From Gelidibacter japonicus (GTDB taxonomy: Bacteria; Bacteroidota; Bacteroidia; Flavobacteriales; Flavobacteriaceae): a stretch of DNA of 64,000 nucleotides. The DNA is taken from positions 62,001-126,000 of the forward strand of contig NZ_BJKB01000007.1 of assembly GCF_010725055.1 (NCBI RefSeq), written 5' to 3'. The notes beneath the pieces are model-generated. The model was not told where the DNA came from. It worked only from the letters and a program-made list of their open reading frames with translations, and did not search any database. Position numbers and translations under genes: made by a program. This document shows positions 36,808 to 45,378 of the stretch, piece by piece (position 1 is the first letter of the stretch; each line of letters opens with the position of its first letter).

Positions 36808-37806
36808 ATGATGGAAGATACTGTTGATATCAAAAGCATTAATGAGAAAATTGAAAGAGAAAGTGCCTTTGTCGACTTGCTTACTTTTGAAATGAACAAG
36901 GTCATTGTTGGCCAGAAATATATGGTAGAACGCTTGCTGATTGGATTGCTTGGGCAAGGCCATATTCTTTTGGAAGGTGTTCCTGGTTTAGCAAAAACAT
37001 TGGCTATCAATACCTTATCCCAAGCTATCGAATCCAGTTTTAGCAGAATACAATTCACACCAGATCTATTACCTGCCGATGTGATTGGAACTTTGATCTA
37101 TAACATGAAAGTGAATGACTTCACGATCAAAAAAGGCCCTATTTTCGCCAATTTTGTATTGGCCGATGAGATCAATAGAGCTCCAGCCAAAGTACAATCG
37201 GCATTATTGGAAGCCATGCAGGAAAAGCAAGTAACCATTGGTGATGAAACCTTTAAGCTGGACCGACCATTTTTAGTAATGGCCACCCAAAACCCAATTG
37301 AGCAAGAAGGGACATACCCTCTTCCTGAAGCTCAAGTGGATCGTTTTATGTTGAAAACCGTTATCGATTATCCTAAAATCGACGAAGAACAATTGATTAT
37401 ACGTGCCAATCTTAAAGGCGCCTTTGATAAAGTCAATGCCGTTGTTTCTACAGAACAAATTTTAAGGGCCCAAGAAGCCGTTCGTGAGGTTTATATGGAT
37501 GAAAAAATAGAAAAATACATTCTTGATATCATTTTTGCCACGCGTTATCCAGAAAAATATAAACTTGCCGATTTAAAACCATTGATTTCATTTGGAGCCT
37601 CACCTCGAGGTAGTATCAATTTAGCCACCGCAGCTAAATGTTACGCCTTTATCAAACGACGTGGCTATGTGATACCTGAAGATGTCCGCGCCGTGGTTCA
37701 TGATGTCCTTAGACACAGAATTGGTATTACTTACGAAGCCGAGGCAGAAAATATCACTTCCGTTGATATTATCAACAAAATCGTCAATCAAATTGAAGTA
37801 CCATAA
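36808..37806 (+). CDS. MoxR-type AAA+ ATPase of the Bat operon
   Basis: 332 residues. Walker A is GVPGLAKTLA (~55-64) and Walker B with the MoxR signature is LADEINRAPAKVQSALLEAMQE (~116-137); ATQNPIEQEGTYPLPEAQVDRF follows, and the C-terminal lid is ISFGASPRG. MoxR ATPases work as chaperones with VWA-domain proteins, several of which follow. First gene of a run to 46128 on one strand. The 104-nt gap to the next gene holds two heptamer arrays. Confidence 0.93.
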   Translation: MMEDTVDIKSINEKIERESAFVDLLTFEMNKVIVGQKYMVERLLIGLLGQGHILLEGVPGLAKTLAINTLSQAIESSFSRIQFTPDLLPADVIGTLIYNMKVNDFTIKKGPIFANFVLADEINRAPAKVQSALLEAMQEKQVTIGDETFKLDRPFLVMATQNPIEQEGTYPLPEAQVDRFMLKTVIDYPKIDEEQLIIRANLKGAFDKVNAVVSTEQILRAQEAVREVYMDEKIEKYILDIIFATRYPEKYKLADLKPLISFGASPRGSINLATAAKCYAFIKRRGYVIPEDVRAVVHDVLRHRIGITYEAEAENITSVDIINKIVNQIEVP

Positions 37807-37814
37807 ATAAGTCC

Positions 37815-37842
37815 GCAGTATTCAGTATGCAGTCGGCAATAA
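37815..37842. repeat. Heptamer array 1 in the moxR/DUF58 spacer
   Basis: GCAGTAT, TCAGTAT, GCAGTCG, GCAATAA. Unit core CAGT. Confidence 0.6.
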
Positions 37843-37869
37843 TATGGCAACTCATTTCTGAATTATAGC

Positions 37870-37902
37870 GACTGAAAACTGAAGACTGCCAACTGCAGAC
37901 TC
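37870..37902. repeat. Heptamer array 2 in the moxR/DUF58 spacer
   Basis: GACTGAA, AACTGAA, GACTGCC, AACTGCA, GACTC. Its unit is the reverse complement of the CAGT unit of array 1, so the two arrays can pair as an imperfect hairpin. It ends 9 nt before the DUF58 ATG. Confidence 0.65.
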
Positions 37903-37910
37903 AAAAAAAA

Positions 37911-38777
37911 ATGGACACAAAAGAACTTTTAAAAAAAGTACGCAAAATTGAGATTAAGACTCGACGCTTGTCTAATCACATCTTTGGAGGAGAATATCAT
38001 TCTGCTTTCAAAGGACGTGGTATGACTTTTAGTGAAGTACGCCAATATCAGTATGGTGATGATGTCCGTAATATCGATTGGAACGTAACCGCGCGCTACA
38101 ATGAGCCCCATATAAAAATATTTGAGGAGGAACGTGAACTTACCATGATGCTCATGGTTGATGTTTCTGGTTCAGAATGGTTTGGAACTGACGTCCAGTT
38201 TAAAAATGAAGTGATTACTGAAATTGCCGCAACCTTGGCATTTTCAGCCACCCAAAACAATGATAAAATTGGCTTAATCCTTTTTACTGATGCCATCGAA
38301 TTATATATTCCACCAAAAAAAGGTCGATTCCACGTCTTGCGAATTATCCGCGAACTGATAGAATTTAAACCAAAAAGTAAAAAGACAGATATTACTCAAG
38401 CCATAAAGTTTTTATCCAGCGTAATGAAAAAGAAAGTTATTGTTTTTATACTTTCTGATTTTATGGCTGATGGTTATAAGCAAACGCTTAAAATTGCGGC
38501 CAACAAGCATGACGTGACCGGAATAAGAGTCTACGATAAACGCGAAGAACATATTCCAAATTTGGGAATGGTCCAAATGAGAGATGCAGAAACTGGCGAA
38601 TATTTGTTGGTCAATACGGGCTCCAAAAAGATCAGAACAGATTACGGAAAGTATTACAACGAGCGGGTCAACTATTTTAAGGAGACCTTTACAAAATCTG
38701 GCGCCGGTGCCATCGACTGTCGTGTGGACGAAAGTTATGTCACAAAATTATTGGGTTATTTTAAACGCAGAGCGTAA
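37911..38777 (+). CDS. DUF58 domain protein of the Bat operon
   Basis: 288 residues, no signal or membrane segment. DUF58 hallmark GRGMTFSEVRQYQYGDDVRNIDWNVTAR spans ~39-66 (GDDxRxIDW). A VWA-like fold follows: MLMVDVSGSEWFGT (~80), then IGLILFTD and VIVFILSDF. DUF58 proteins are typically encoded next to MoxR and thought to be its client or adaptor. Confidence 0.92.
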   Translation: MDTKELLKKVRKIEIKTRRLSNHIFGGEYHSAFKGRGMTFSEVRQYQYGDDVRNIDWNVTARYNEPHIKIFEEERELTMMLMVDVSGSEWFGTDVQFKNEVITEIAATLAFSATQNNDKIGLILFTDAIELYIPPKKGRFHVLRIIRELIEFKPKSKKTDITQAIKFLSSVMKKKVIVFILSDFMADGYKQTLKIAANKHDVTGIRVYDKREEHIPNLGMVQMRDAETGEYLLVNTGSKKIRTDYGKYYNERVNYFKETFTKSGAGAIDCRVDESYVTKLLGYFKRRA

Positions 38778-38787
38778 CGGCTTAAGG

Positions 38788-38815
38788 ATTTACGATTTAT
38801 GAATTACAATTTACG
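38788..38815. repeat. Heptamer array holding the start codon of the next gene
   Basis: ATTTACG, ATTTATG, AATTACA, ATTTACG. The ATG at 38799 is the end of the second heptamer. Confidence 0.65.
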
Positions 38816-40454
38816 ACATATACCTATTAAAACTTCACGCTTCACGCTCCGTGCTTCAAGCGTTCTGTCTTTTCTCTTTTTTCTATTTTCTATTTTCTCC
38901 TCCGCCCAAGTCAAATCATCCATCGATTCCACAAAAATCAAAATTGGAGAGCAGATTACCTATAAAATAGAAGTGGAGGCGGACACTACCGATTTAGTCG
39001 TTTTTCCAGAAGGACAAACCTTTACACCACTGGAAATGATTGAGTCCTATAAGCCGGATACGACAAGAAATCAAGCGACATACAACCTCGTTAAAAAATA
39101 TGGTCTAACCCAATTTGATTCTGGCCATTATACCATCCCGCGACAGAAAATAATTATTGGCAGCAAAGAATATTTTACTGATTCTTTAAGAGTAGAAGTG
39201 AATAACGTACTTGTCGATTCAACAAAACAGGGACTTTACGATATCAAACCTTTTATTAAAGTCGAAAAAAGCAGAAGCGATTGGTGGAAGACTGCCCTTA
39301 TAATTATAGCGATTCTCGCCGTGGTAGCATTCTTAATGTACTGGTTTATCTGGCGCAAAAAGCCATTGACCGAAGCTGAGGAAATCGCATTGCTGCCACC
39401 CTATGAACGTGCAAAAATGGCCCTTCAAAAGCTGGACGAATCCGATTACCTGCAACAAGCCGAACTTAAGGGATACTATTCGGAACTGACTTTTATCATC
39501 CGTCGTTATTTGGATGAACAAGTATATGATCGTGCGCTGGAAAGTACAACCGACGAATTGATCAATCGTTTGAATCTACTTAAAGATGGCAATCAGATTG
39601 AGTTGAGCAAGAACGATATCAGGAATATTGAAACGATTTTAAAGCGGGCCGATTTGGTGAAATTCGCCAAGGTGACCCCAGATATCGAATTGGCCAAAAT
39701 TGATAGAGATACCGTTGATCTTGAAATTGATAATGTCAAACAAGCGCTTCCAGAACCCACAGAAGAAGAAAAACTGCGCGATCAGCAGTATAAGGAAATG
39801 CTAGAGCGCAAAAAGAAACGTCGCAAAATTATCATCACTGTGGCTGTTTCCTTGTTTTTAATTTTGGCAACTTTTGTTGGCTTCTCTGTAAAATACGGAT
39901 TTGATTATGTCAAAGACACCATCATTGGTCATGAGAGCAAGACACTGTTGGAAGGTGATTGGGTAACTAGCGAATACGGCATTCCGCCAATCTACATTTC
40001 CACTCCGGTCGTTTTAGAGCGGGTTGAATCGAAGGCCATTGACACTATTTCCAACGCCAAAACAACGATGTTCAGCTATGGTACTCTATTGAGTTCATTG
40101 AACATCGCGGTCAGCACGTCAAGGTTGAACATTCCAGATTCTGCATCAGTCGATTTAAATATGGCCATTGAAGGGGGACTGCGAATGCTTGAACAAAACA
40201 ATGTTAAGGACATCATTACTAAGAGAGAGAAATTTGTCACTCCAAATGCGGCCGAAGGATTGAAAGTGTTTGGTACAGCATCGTTCCCAGGACTCTTACC
40301 TGATCAATATCGCAAAGGCAAGTATGTTTTTCTGGCATTTACTGCTCAGAATATATTACAGCAAGTCATTTTGGTTTGGGATGCAGAAGACCGATACGCT
40401 GAAGAGATAATGGAGCGTGTTTTGAACTCCGTCGAACTTAAAAAGGTAGAATGA
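38799..40454 (+). CDS. Two-helix membrane protein of the Bat operon
   Basis: 551 residues: signal-type hydrophobic segment (~22-36, SVLSFLFFLFSIFSSAQ), an exported beta-type domain (~38-155), a membrane helix (~163-186), a cytoplasmic part related to DUF4381 (EIALLPPYERAKMALQKLD ~195-213), a second helix (~345-365) and a C-terminal domain. This gene is regularly found between DUF58 and BatA in Bacteroidota; function unknown. The first ~22 codons are encoded by two heptamer arrays and are unlike a normal signal-peptide start, but no later start codon is in frame. The 3' end overlaps batA by 4 nt (ATGA). Confidence 0.82.
   Translation: MNYNLRHIPIKTSRFTLRASSVLSFLFFLFSIFSSAQVKSSIDSTKIKIGEQITYKIEVEADTTDLVVFPEGQTFTPLEMIESYKPDTTRNQATYNLVKKYGLTQFDSGHYTIPRQKIIIGSKEYFTDSLRVEVNNVLVDSTKQGLYDIKPFIKVEKSRSDWWKTALIIIAILAVVAFLMYWFIWRKKPLTEAEEIALLPPYERAKMALQKLDESDYLQQAELKGYYSELTFIIRRYLDEQVYDRALESTTDELINRLNLLKDGNQIELSKNDIRNIETILKRADLVKFAKVTPDIELAKIDRDTVDLEIDNVKQALPEPTEEEKLRDQQYKEMLERKKKRRKIIITVAVSLFLILATFVGFSVKYGFDYVKDTIIGHESKTLLEGDWVTSEYGIPPIYISTPVVLERVESKAIDTISNAKTTMFSYGTLLSSLNIAVSTSRLNIPDSASVDLNMAIEGGLRMLEQNNVKDIITKREKFVTPNAAEGLKVFGTASFPGLLPDQYRKGKYVFLAFTAQNILQQVILVWDAEDRYAEEIMERVLNSVELKKVE
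38833..38867. repeat. Heptamer array inside the 5' coding part of the two-helix protein gene
   Basis: CTTCACG, CTTCACG, CTCCGTG, CTTCAAG, CGTTCTG. It encodes the SRFTLRASS segment. Gain or loss of one 7-nt unit would shift the frame. Confidence 0.6.
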
Positions 40455-41458
40455 TGCTGGGAGGAATTGAATTTGTAAATAAAGAGTTTTTTTGGTTGTT
40501 TTTACTACTTCCAATGCTCATTCTTTGGTATGTGTTCAAGCACAAACAACAAACAGCAGAACTCAATATCTCAACAACAAAAGGATTTAAGCTGACCAAC
40601 TCTTGGTTGCCAAAAACAAAGCATGCCTTATTTGTTATGAGGTTGTTGGCATTATCTTTGGTGATTACCGCTTTGGCACGTCCAAGAACCGTAGATGTAT
40701 CTACAAGAACAAAAACCACTAGGGGTATAGATATTGTCATAGCCATTGATGTTTCTGCAAGTATGTTGGCCAAAGATCTAATGCCCAACCGTTTGGAAGC
40801 GCTAAAAGTGGTCGCATCAGAATTTATAAAAAGCCGACCTAATGATCGGATTGGCATTGTGGAATATGCGGGTGAAGCTTATACTAAAACACCTATCACT
40901 AGTGACAAGGCCATTGTATTACGTGCTCTTAACGATATTAGGTACAATACCATTATTGAAGGAGGAACTGCCATAGGCTCAGGATTAGCAACCGCTGTCA
41001 ACAGGATTAAAGATAGTAAGGCAAAAAGCAAAGTTATTATTTTATTGACCGATGGGGTCAACAACAGTGGTTTTATAGATCCAAAAATTGCGAGTGAACT
41101 AGCTGTAGCTTATGACATTAAAGTTTATACCATAGGTATTGGAACCAACGGAATGGCCTTGTCTCCGGTTAGGATTTTACCGAATGGCAGTTTTCAATAC
41201 GAGCGCCAACTGGTAGAAATAGATGAAGAGTTAATGAAGGATATTGCAAAAGCAACTGGAGGAAAATATTTTAGAGCCGATAACAATAAGAAATTAGAGG
41301 CTATTTATGACGAAATAAACAAGTTGGAAAAAACAGAGGTTGAGGAGTTTAAATACTCCAAATACGAAGAAAAGTACCGTCCATTGATATTATTGGCTTT
41401 TGGGCTTTTGTTCTTTGAATTTTTATTGCGCTCTACCTTGTTTAGAAGCTTTAATTAA
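40451..41458 (+). CDS. batA: VWA-domain membrane protein BatA
   Basis: 335 residues: an N-terminal membrane helix pair (~8-27 and ~57-77), a VWA domain (~95-275) with MIDAS residues DVSAS (~99) and TDGVN (~200), and a C-terminal helix (~312-330). It resembles BatA of the Bacteroides fragilis aerotolerance operon. The ATG overlaps the previous stop (ATGA). It is similar in layout to BatB but clearly diverged. Confidence 0.92.
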   Translation: MMLGGIEFVNKEFFWLFLLLPMLILWYVFKHKQQTAELNISTTKGFKLTNSWLPKTKHALFVMRLLALSLVITALARPRTVDVSTRTKTTRGIDIVIAIDVSASMLAKDLMPNRLEALKVVASEFIKSRPNDRIGIVEYAGEAYTKTPITSDKAIVLRALNDIRYNTIIEGGTAIGSGLATAVNRIKDSKAKSKVIILLTDGVNNSGFIDPKIASELAVAYDIKVYTIGIGTNGMALSPVRILPNGSFQYERQLVEIDEELMKDIAKATGGKYFRADNNKKLEAIYDEINKLEKTEVEEFKYSKYEEKYRPLILLAFGLLFFEFLLRSTLFRSFN

Positions 41459-41524
41459 CGACGGACTATAAACAGATTTCATAGAAAAACATTTGTGCAT
41501 TTTGTGGTCATTTAACGCTATCAA

Positions 41525-41552
41525 AATACTAAACACTGAATACTTAACATGC
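41525..41552. repeat. Heptamer array in the batA/batB spacer, containing the batB start codon
   Basis: AATACTA, AACACTG, AATACTT, AACATGC; the ATG of batB (41549) is in the fourth unit. Confidence 0.65.
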
Positions 41553-42586
41553 AATTAGAAGAAAGAATATGGTTTTGGGGATTAATGGTCATTCCATTGA
41601 TTGTGCTTATATTTTTGCTTTTGCAATGGTGGAAACACCGAATGCAGCGCAAATTTGCAAGTAAGCCTTTATTGAAAAGATTAAGTCCAAACACGTCCAT
41701 TTTCAAATCTATTTTGAAAGTTGTAGTGCTTTCTCTCGCTTTCGCGTGCTTGGTCATAGCTTTGGTCAACCCAAAAGTTGGCACAAAGCTTGAGACAGTA
41801 AAGCGTGAAGGTGTTGATATAGTTTTTGCCATTGATGTTTCAAAAAGTATGTTGGCCGAGGATATTGCTCCTAACCGTTTGGAGAAATCAAAACAATTGG
41901 TCACTCAAATCATTAACAATTTGGCCAGTGATCGTGTGGGCATTATCGCTTACGCAGGAAAAGCATTTCCGCAATTGCCAATTACAACCGACTATGGCTC
42001 GGCAAAAATGTTCCTTCAGAGCATGAATACAGATATGCTTTCATCTCAAGGCACCGCTATTCATGAAGCTATTGAGCTTGCAAAAGACTATTACGACGAT
42101 GACCAAGACACTAACAGGGTTCTCATTATCATTTCTGATGGTGAAGATCATGGCGAATTGGCCACGGAAGTGGCAAGGGAAGCCTATGAAGAGGGAATCA
42201 GGATTTTCACCATAGGTGTTGGAGATGTAAAAGGTGGTCCTATTCCAGAAAAGCGAAATGGCATTATTGTCAACTATAAAAAAGATAGACAAGGCGAAAC
42301 GGTCATTACCCGATTGGATGAAAACACTCTAAAAAGTATCGCCCAAGAGGCCCATGGCTCGTATATTAACGGCCGAAACACCACGGAAGTGGTAGAACAT
42401 ATACGCGACATTTTGGACAAGATGGACAAAACTGAATTTGAAGCCAAACAATTCGCAGATTTTGAATCGCAGTTTCAATGGTTTTTGGGAGCGGCACTTT
42501 TCTTTTTGATGATCGATGTTCTATTACTTGAAAGACGTACCTCATGGCTAAAACGTTTAAATTTATTTAACGAAAACGCTACATAA
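41549..42586 (+). CDS. batB: VWA-domain membrane protein BatB
   Basis: 345 residues: N-terminal helices (~10-27, ~55-75), VWA domain with DVSKSMLAED (~95) and ISDGEDHGE (~195), and a C-terminal helix (~310-328). Paralogue of BatA. In this family BatA and BatB are thought to form membrane complexes with the TPR proteins downstream. A 153-nt spacer without features separates it from batC. Confidence 0.92.
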   Translation: MQLEERIWFWGLMVIPLIVLIFLLLQWWKHRMQRKFASKPLLKRLSPNTSIFKSILKVVVLSLAFACLVIALVNPKVGTKLETVKREGVDIVFAIDVSKSMLAEDIAPNRLEKSKQLVTQIINNLASDRVGIIAYAGKAFPQLPITTDYGSAKMFLQSMNTDMLSSQGTAIHEAIELAKDYYDDDQDTNRVLIIISDGEDHGELATEVAREAYEEGIRIFTIGVGDVKGGPIPEKRNGIIVNYKKDRQGETVITRLDENTLKSIAQEAHGSYINGRNTTEVVEHIRDILDKMDKTEFEAKQFADFESQFQWFLGAALFFLMIDVLLLERRTSWLKRLNLFNENAT

Positions 42587-42739
42587 CTTTAAGAAAACAT
42601 TATAATATGGATACCAATAGTTTTTTTAGATTTATGAACTGTTTAAAAATGAGGAAGATAAATTATGATTTTGATTGAATTGGACTTTTGACGAATACAA
42701 CCATCAACTTTAAAAACGAGTCCATAATGACCTAGAAAA

Positions 42740-43558
42740 ATGAAAAACCTTACACTTCTAATTTTGTTTTTTACAAGTTTTACTTTTTCTCAAGATAAGG
42801 AGAACCAAAAAGAACAATTATTGGCAGAAAAGAAATCGAATAACCTCATCTATGAAGCCAATGAGCTAATGGATAATAACAAGTTCATTTCTGCAGAAAA
42901 AGAATACCGAAAAGCTATTTCAAAACAACCCACTTCAGTAGCAGGCACCTATAATTTAGGGAATTCCTATTTTAAGGAAGGCAATTACGAAGAGGCACTC
43001 TACAGACAGCAACAAGCTGCCAAAAACGCCACCGAGAAATCGCACAAGCATAAGGCTTTCCATAATATTGGAAATATTTTAATGAAGAACAAACAATGTA
43101 AAGAAGCAGTTGAAGCTTATAAGAATGCCTTAAGAAATGATCCAACGGACGATGAGACACGTTATAATTTAGCTTTGGCAAAAGAATGTGCTGAACAGCA
43201 AAAAGATGATCAGCCAGACGAAAACCAAGATAAGGACAAGGATAAACAGGACGAGAACAAAGATCAAGACGATCAGAATAAAGACAATCAAGATCAGCAG
43301 GATCAAGACAAGAAAGATAATAAAGACGACCAAAACGATCAGGATAAGAAGGACGGCGACGATAAAAAAGATGAAGAGAAACCAAAAGATGAAAAGGACC
43401 AGAAGAATCAAGAGAAAAAACCTCAACCTGGTCAACTATCTCCTCAACAAATAAAGAATTTATTGGAAGCCATGAATATGCAGGAACAAAAAGTTCAGGA
43501 AAAAATGAATGCCGATAAACAAAAAGGCGTCAAAATACAAACAGATAAAGACTGGTAG
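42740..43558 (+). CDS. batC: TPR protein BatC with a long Asp/Lys/Gln/Asn-rich tract
   Basis: 272 residues: signal peptide (MKNLTLLILFFTSFTFSQ), TPR motifs (~35-145: SAEKEYRKAISKQPTSVAGTYNLGNSYFKEG and AVEAYKNALRNDPTDDETRYNLALA), then a low-complexity tract of ~85 residues (~152-235) made almost only of D, K, Q, N and E, and a short tail (LSPQQIKNLLEAMNMQEQ). The tail is family-typical. The tract probably acts as a charged, disordered spacer in the periplasm. Confidence 0.9.
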   Translation: MKNLTLLILFFTSFTFSQDKENQKEQLLAEKKSNNLIYEANELMDNNKFISAEKEYRKAISKQPTSVAGTYNLGNSYFKEGNYEEALYRQQQAAKNATEKSHKHKAFHNIGNILMKNKQCKEAVEAYKNALRNDPTDDETRYNLALAKECAEQQKDDQPDENQDKDKDKQDENKDQDDQNKDNQDQQDQDKKDNKDDQNDQDKKDGDDKKDEEKPKDEKDQKNQEKKPQPGQLSPQQIKNLLEAMNMQEQKVQEKMNADKQKGVKIQTDKDW

Positions 43559-43576
43559 AGAACAAGTTGGCGGGCG

Positions 43577-43597
43577 ACAGTCAACAGTAGTCAGTAA
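43577..43597. repeat. Heptamer array in the batC/batD spacer
   Basis: ACAGTCA, ACAGTAG, TCAGTAA: the same CAGT core as array 1 of the moxR/DUF58 spacer. It ends 4 nt before the batD ATG. Confidence 0.55.
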
Positions 43598-43601
43598 TCC
43601 A

Positions 43602-45377
43602 ATGAAATTAAAAGCATACATATCATTATTTTTAATTGTAGCTAGTACAAGTTTTGTTGCGGCCCAAGTAAAGTTTGAGGCTAAAGTAAGCAAGACCAAG
43701 CTTGGCATCAATGAACGTTTACGCGTCGATTTTGAAATGAATACCGATGGCGATAATTTCAATCCACCGTCATTTAATGACTTTACGGTAGTAGGTGGCC
43801 CAAACCAATCCGTCAGCCATTCTTGGATCAATGGTGTTCGCTCGTTCACAAAGACCTACAGTTACTTTTTAGCTCCAAAAAAAACAGGAACGATTACAAT
43901 CAATCAAGCAACCATTGAAATTGAAGGTGAAATTTATAAAACTTCGCCGGTAACCGTTCAAATTACTTCAGCAGTCAACAGGCCTAATGATCCCGACAAT
44001 GCTGAAAATGTTGCAGATGACAACCTTCATCTCATTGCAGAAATATCAAAAGGAAACCCTTATCTCAACGAAGCCGTAACTGTGGTTTATAAATTATATG
44101 TTTCTGAAGATATCGGCGTTAGTACATTTAGGGAAATTGACAGCCCGAAATACAATGACTTTTGGAGTCAGAATATTGACCTCAAAGGAAATAAAATTCA
44201 AAACGTTCAATTTAAAGGACGGCCTTATCGCTTTTTGGTCATCAAACAGGTGGTTCTATATCCGCAAAAATCAGGAAAGTTGGAGATTGAACCTTTAAGT
44301 CTCGATATTACAGTAGAGGTACCTTCCAATAGACGCGACTTTTTTGGCGGTCGGTTGATGACCCAAGTTCACAAAACAGTTTCTGCTGGTAGTAAAACAC
44401 TTGAGGTTAAACCACTTCCAGAAATCGGAAAACCTGATAACTTCACTGGAGCTGTGGGTAATTTTGATTTTAAGGTAACCACCTCCAAAAGCGAATTAAA
44501 TGCCACGGAGTCTCTACAGGCACGACTGGAAGTAAAAGGTAAGGGAAACCTTAAACTGTTTCAATTGCCGAAATTAACTTTACCTAGTTCCTTAGAGGTC
44601 TATGAACCAGAACACACCCAAAATATAAGAACCACTATTGACGGCATGCAAGGTGGCATTGCAGATAGTTATACGATTGTCCCACAATTTAAGGGCAAGT
44701 ATCCTATTCCAAATGTAGAATTTTCATATTTCGATTTAAAAACAGAGTCGTACAAAACCATTTCTTCAGGAGAAATGATGATCAACGTACTTGAAGGCCC
44801 AACAAACAGTACGCATACCGATAGCAATATAACCGTTGCTGGGGAAGGTAAACAGCGGGTGATCATGAATAACGATCAGTTTGCATTTGTTAAAAGCGAG
44901 GCAAATCTTAAACCAATTAAATCGGAGCCTTTCTTTAACTCTTCTTGGTATTGGAGTTCACTTTTATTACCGCTTATGGCCATTCCTTTGGCAATGGTTT
45001 TCCGTAAGAAGAAGGCAGAGCGTCGTGCTGACATACAAGGGAATAAAATACGTAAGGCAGATAAACTTGCCAAAAAATATTTGGGAGAAGCCAGAAAATC
45101 ATTGGGTCAAAAAGAAGCCTTTTATATTGCTCTCGAAAGAGCCCTTCATAATTACTTAAAAGCAAAACTGCGTATTGAAACCAGCGATTTCAGTAAGGAT
45201 CGGATTAAAGAGTTACTCTTAAGAAGACAAGTGGACGAATATGTAATAGATGAGTTTGTAACCATTCTTGACAGTTGCGAATTGGCGCGCTATACACCTT
45301 TTTCTGAAGTGACCATGCAACATGATTATGACAAAGCAGCCCAAACTATTTCAGTAATTGATAAACAGATTCGATAA
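43602..45377 (+). CDS. batD: BatD family protein
   Basis: 591 residues: signal peptide (MKLKAYISLFLIVASTSFVAAQ), several Ig-like beta domains (~24-435, with VGGPNQSVSHSWINGVRSFTKTY, typical of BatD), one membrane helix (~450-470) and a cytoplasmic helical tail. An in-frame start at 43509 lies inside batC and precedes the signal peptide by 31 residues, so 43602 is preferred. batE starts one base after its stop. Confidence 0.93.
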   Translation: MKLKAYISLFLIVASTSFVAAQVKFEAKVSKTKLGINERLRVDFEMNTDGDNFNPPSFNDFTVVGGPNQSVSHSWINGVRSFTKTYSYFLAPKKTGTITINQATIEIEGEIYKTSPVTVQITSAVNRPNDPDNAENVADDNLHLIAEISKGNPYLNEAVTVVYKLYVSEDIGVSTFREIDSPKYNDFWSQNIDLKGNKIQNVQFKGRPYRFLVIKQVVLYPQKSGKLEIEPLSLDITVEVPSNRRDFFGGRLMTQVHKTVSAGSKTLEVKPLPEIGKPDNFTGAVGNFDFKVTTSKSELNATESLQARLEVKGKGNLKLFQLPKLTLPSSLEVYEPEHTQNIRTTIDGMQGGIADSYTIVPQFKGKYPIPNVEFSYFDLKTESYKTISSGEMMINVLEGPTNSTHTDSNITVAGEGKQRVIMNNDQFAFVKSEANLKPIKSEPFFNSSWYWSSLLLPLMAIPLAMVFRKKKAERRADIQGNKIRKADKLAKKYLGEARKSLGQKEAFYIALERALHNYLKAKLRIETSDFSKDRIKELLLRRQVDEYVIDEFVTILDSCELARYTPFSEVTMQHDYDKAAQTISVIDKQIR

Positions 45378-45378
45378 G

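Noticed and set aside
37815-37902. CRISPR-like array
   Set aside because: Units are 7 nt and degenerate with no spacers; no cas genes are nearby.
40451-42586. batA and batB as a recent tandem duplication or assembly artefact
   Set aside because: They share the VWA layout but differ throughout; paired VWA paralogues are normal in Bat operons.
43169-43435. Long, very hydrophobic frame on the minus strand opposite batC
   Set aside because: It is the antisense image of the Asp/Lys/Gln/Asn-rich tract, whose codons read as Ile, Leu, Val and Phe on the other strand.
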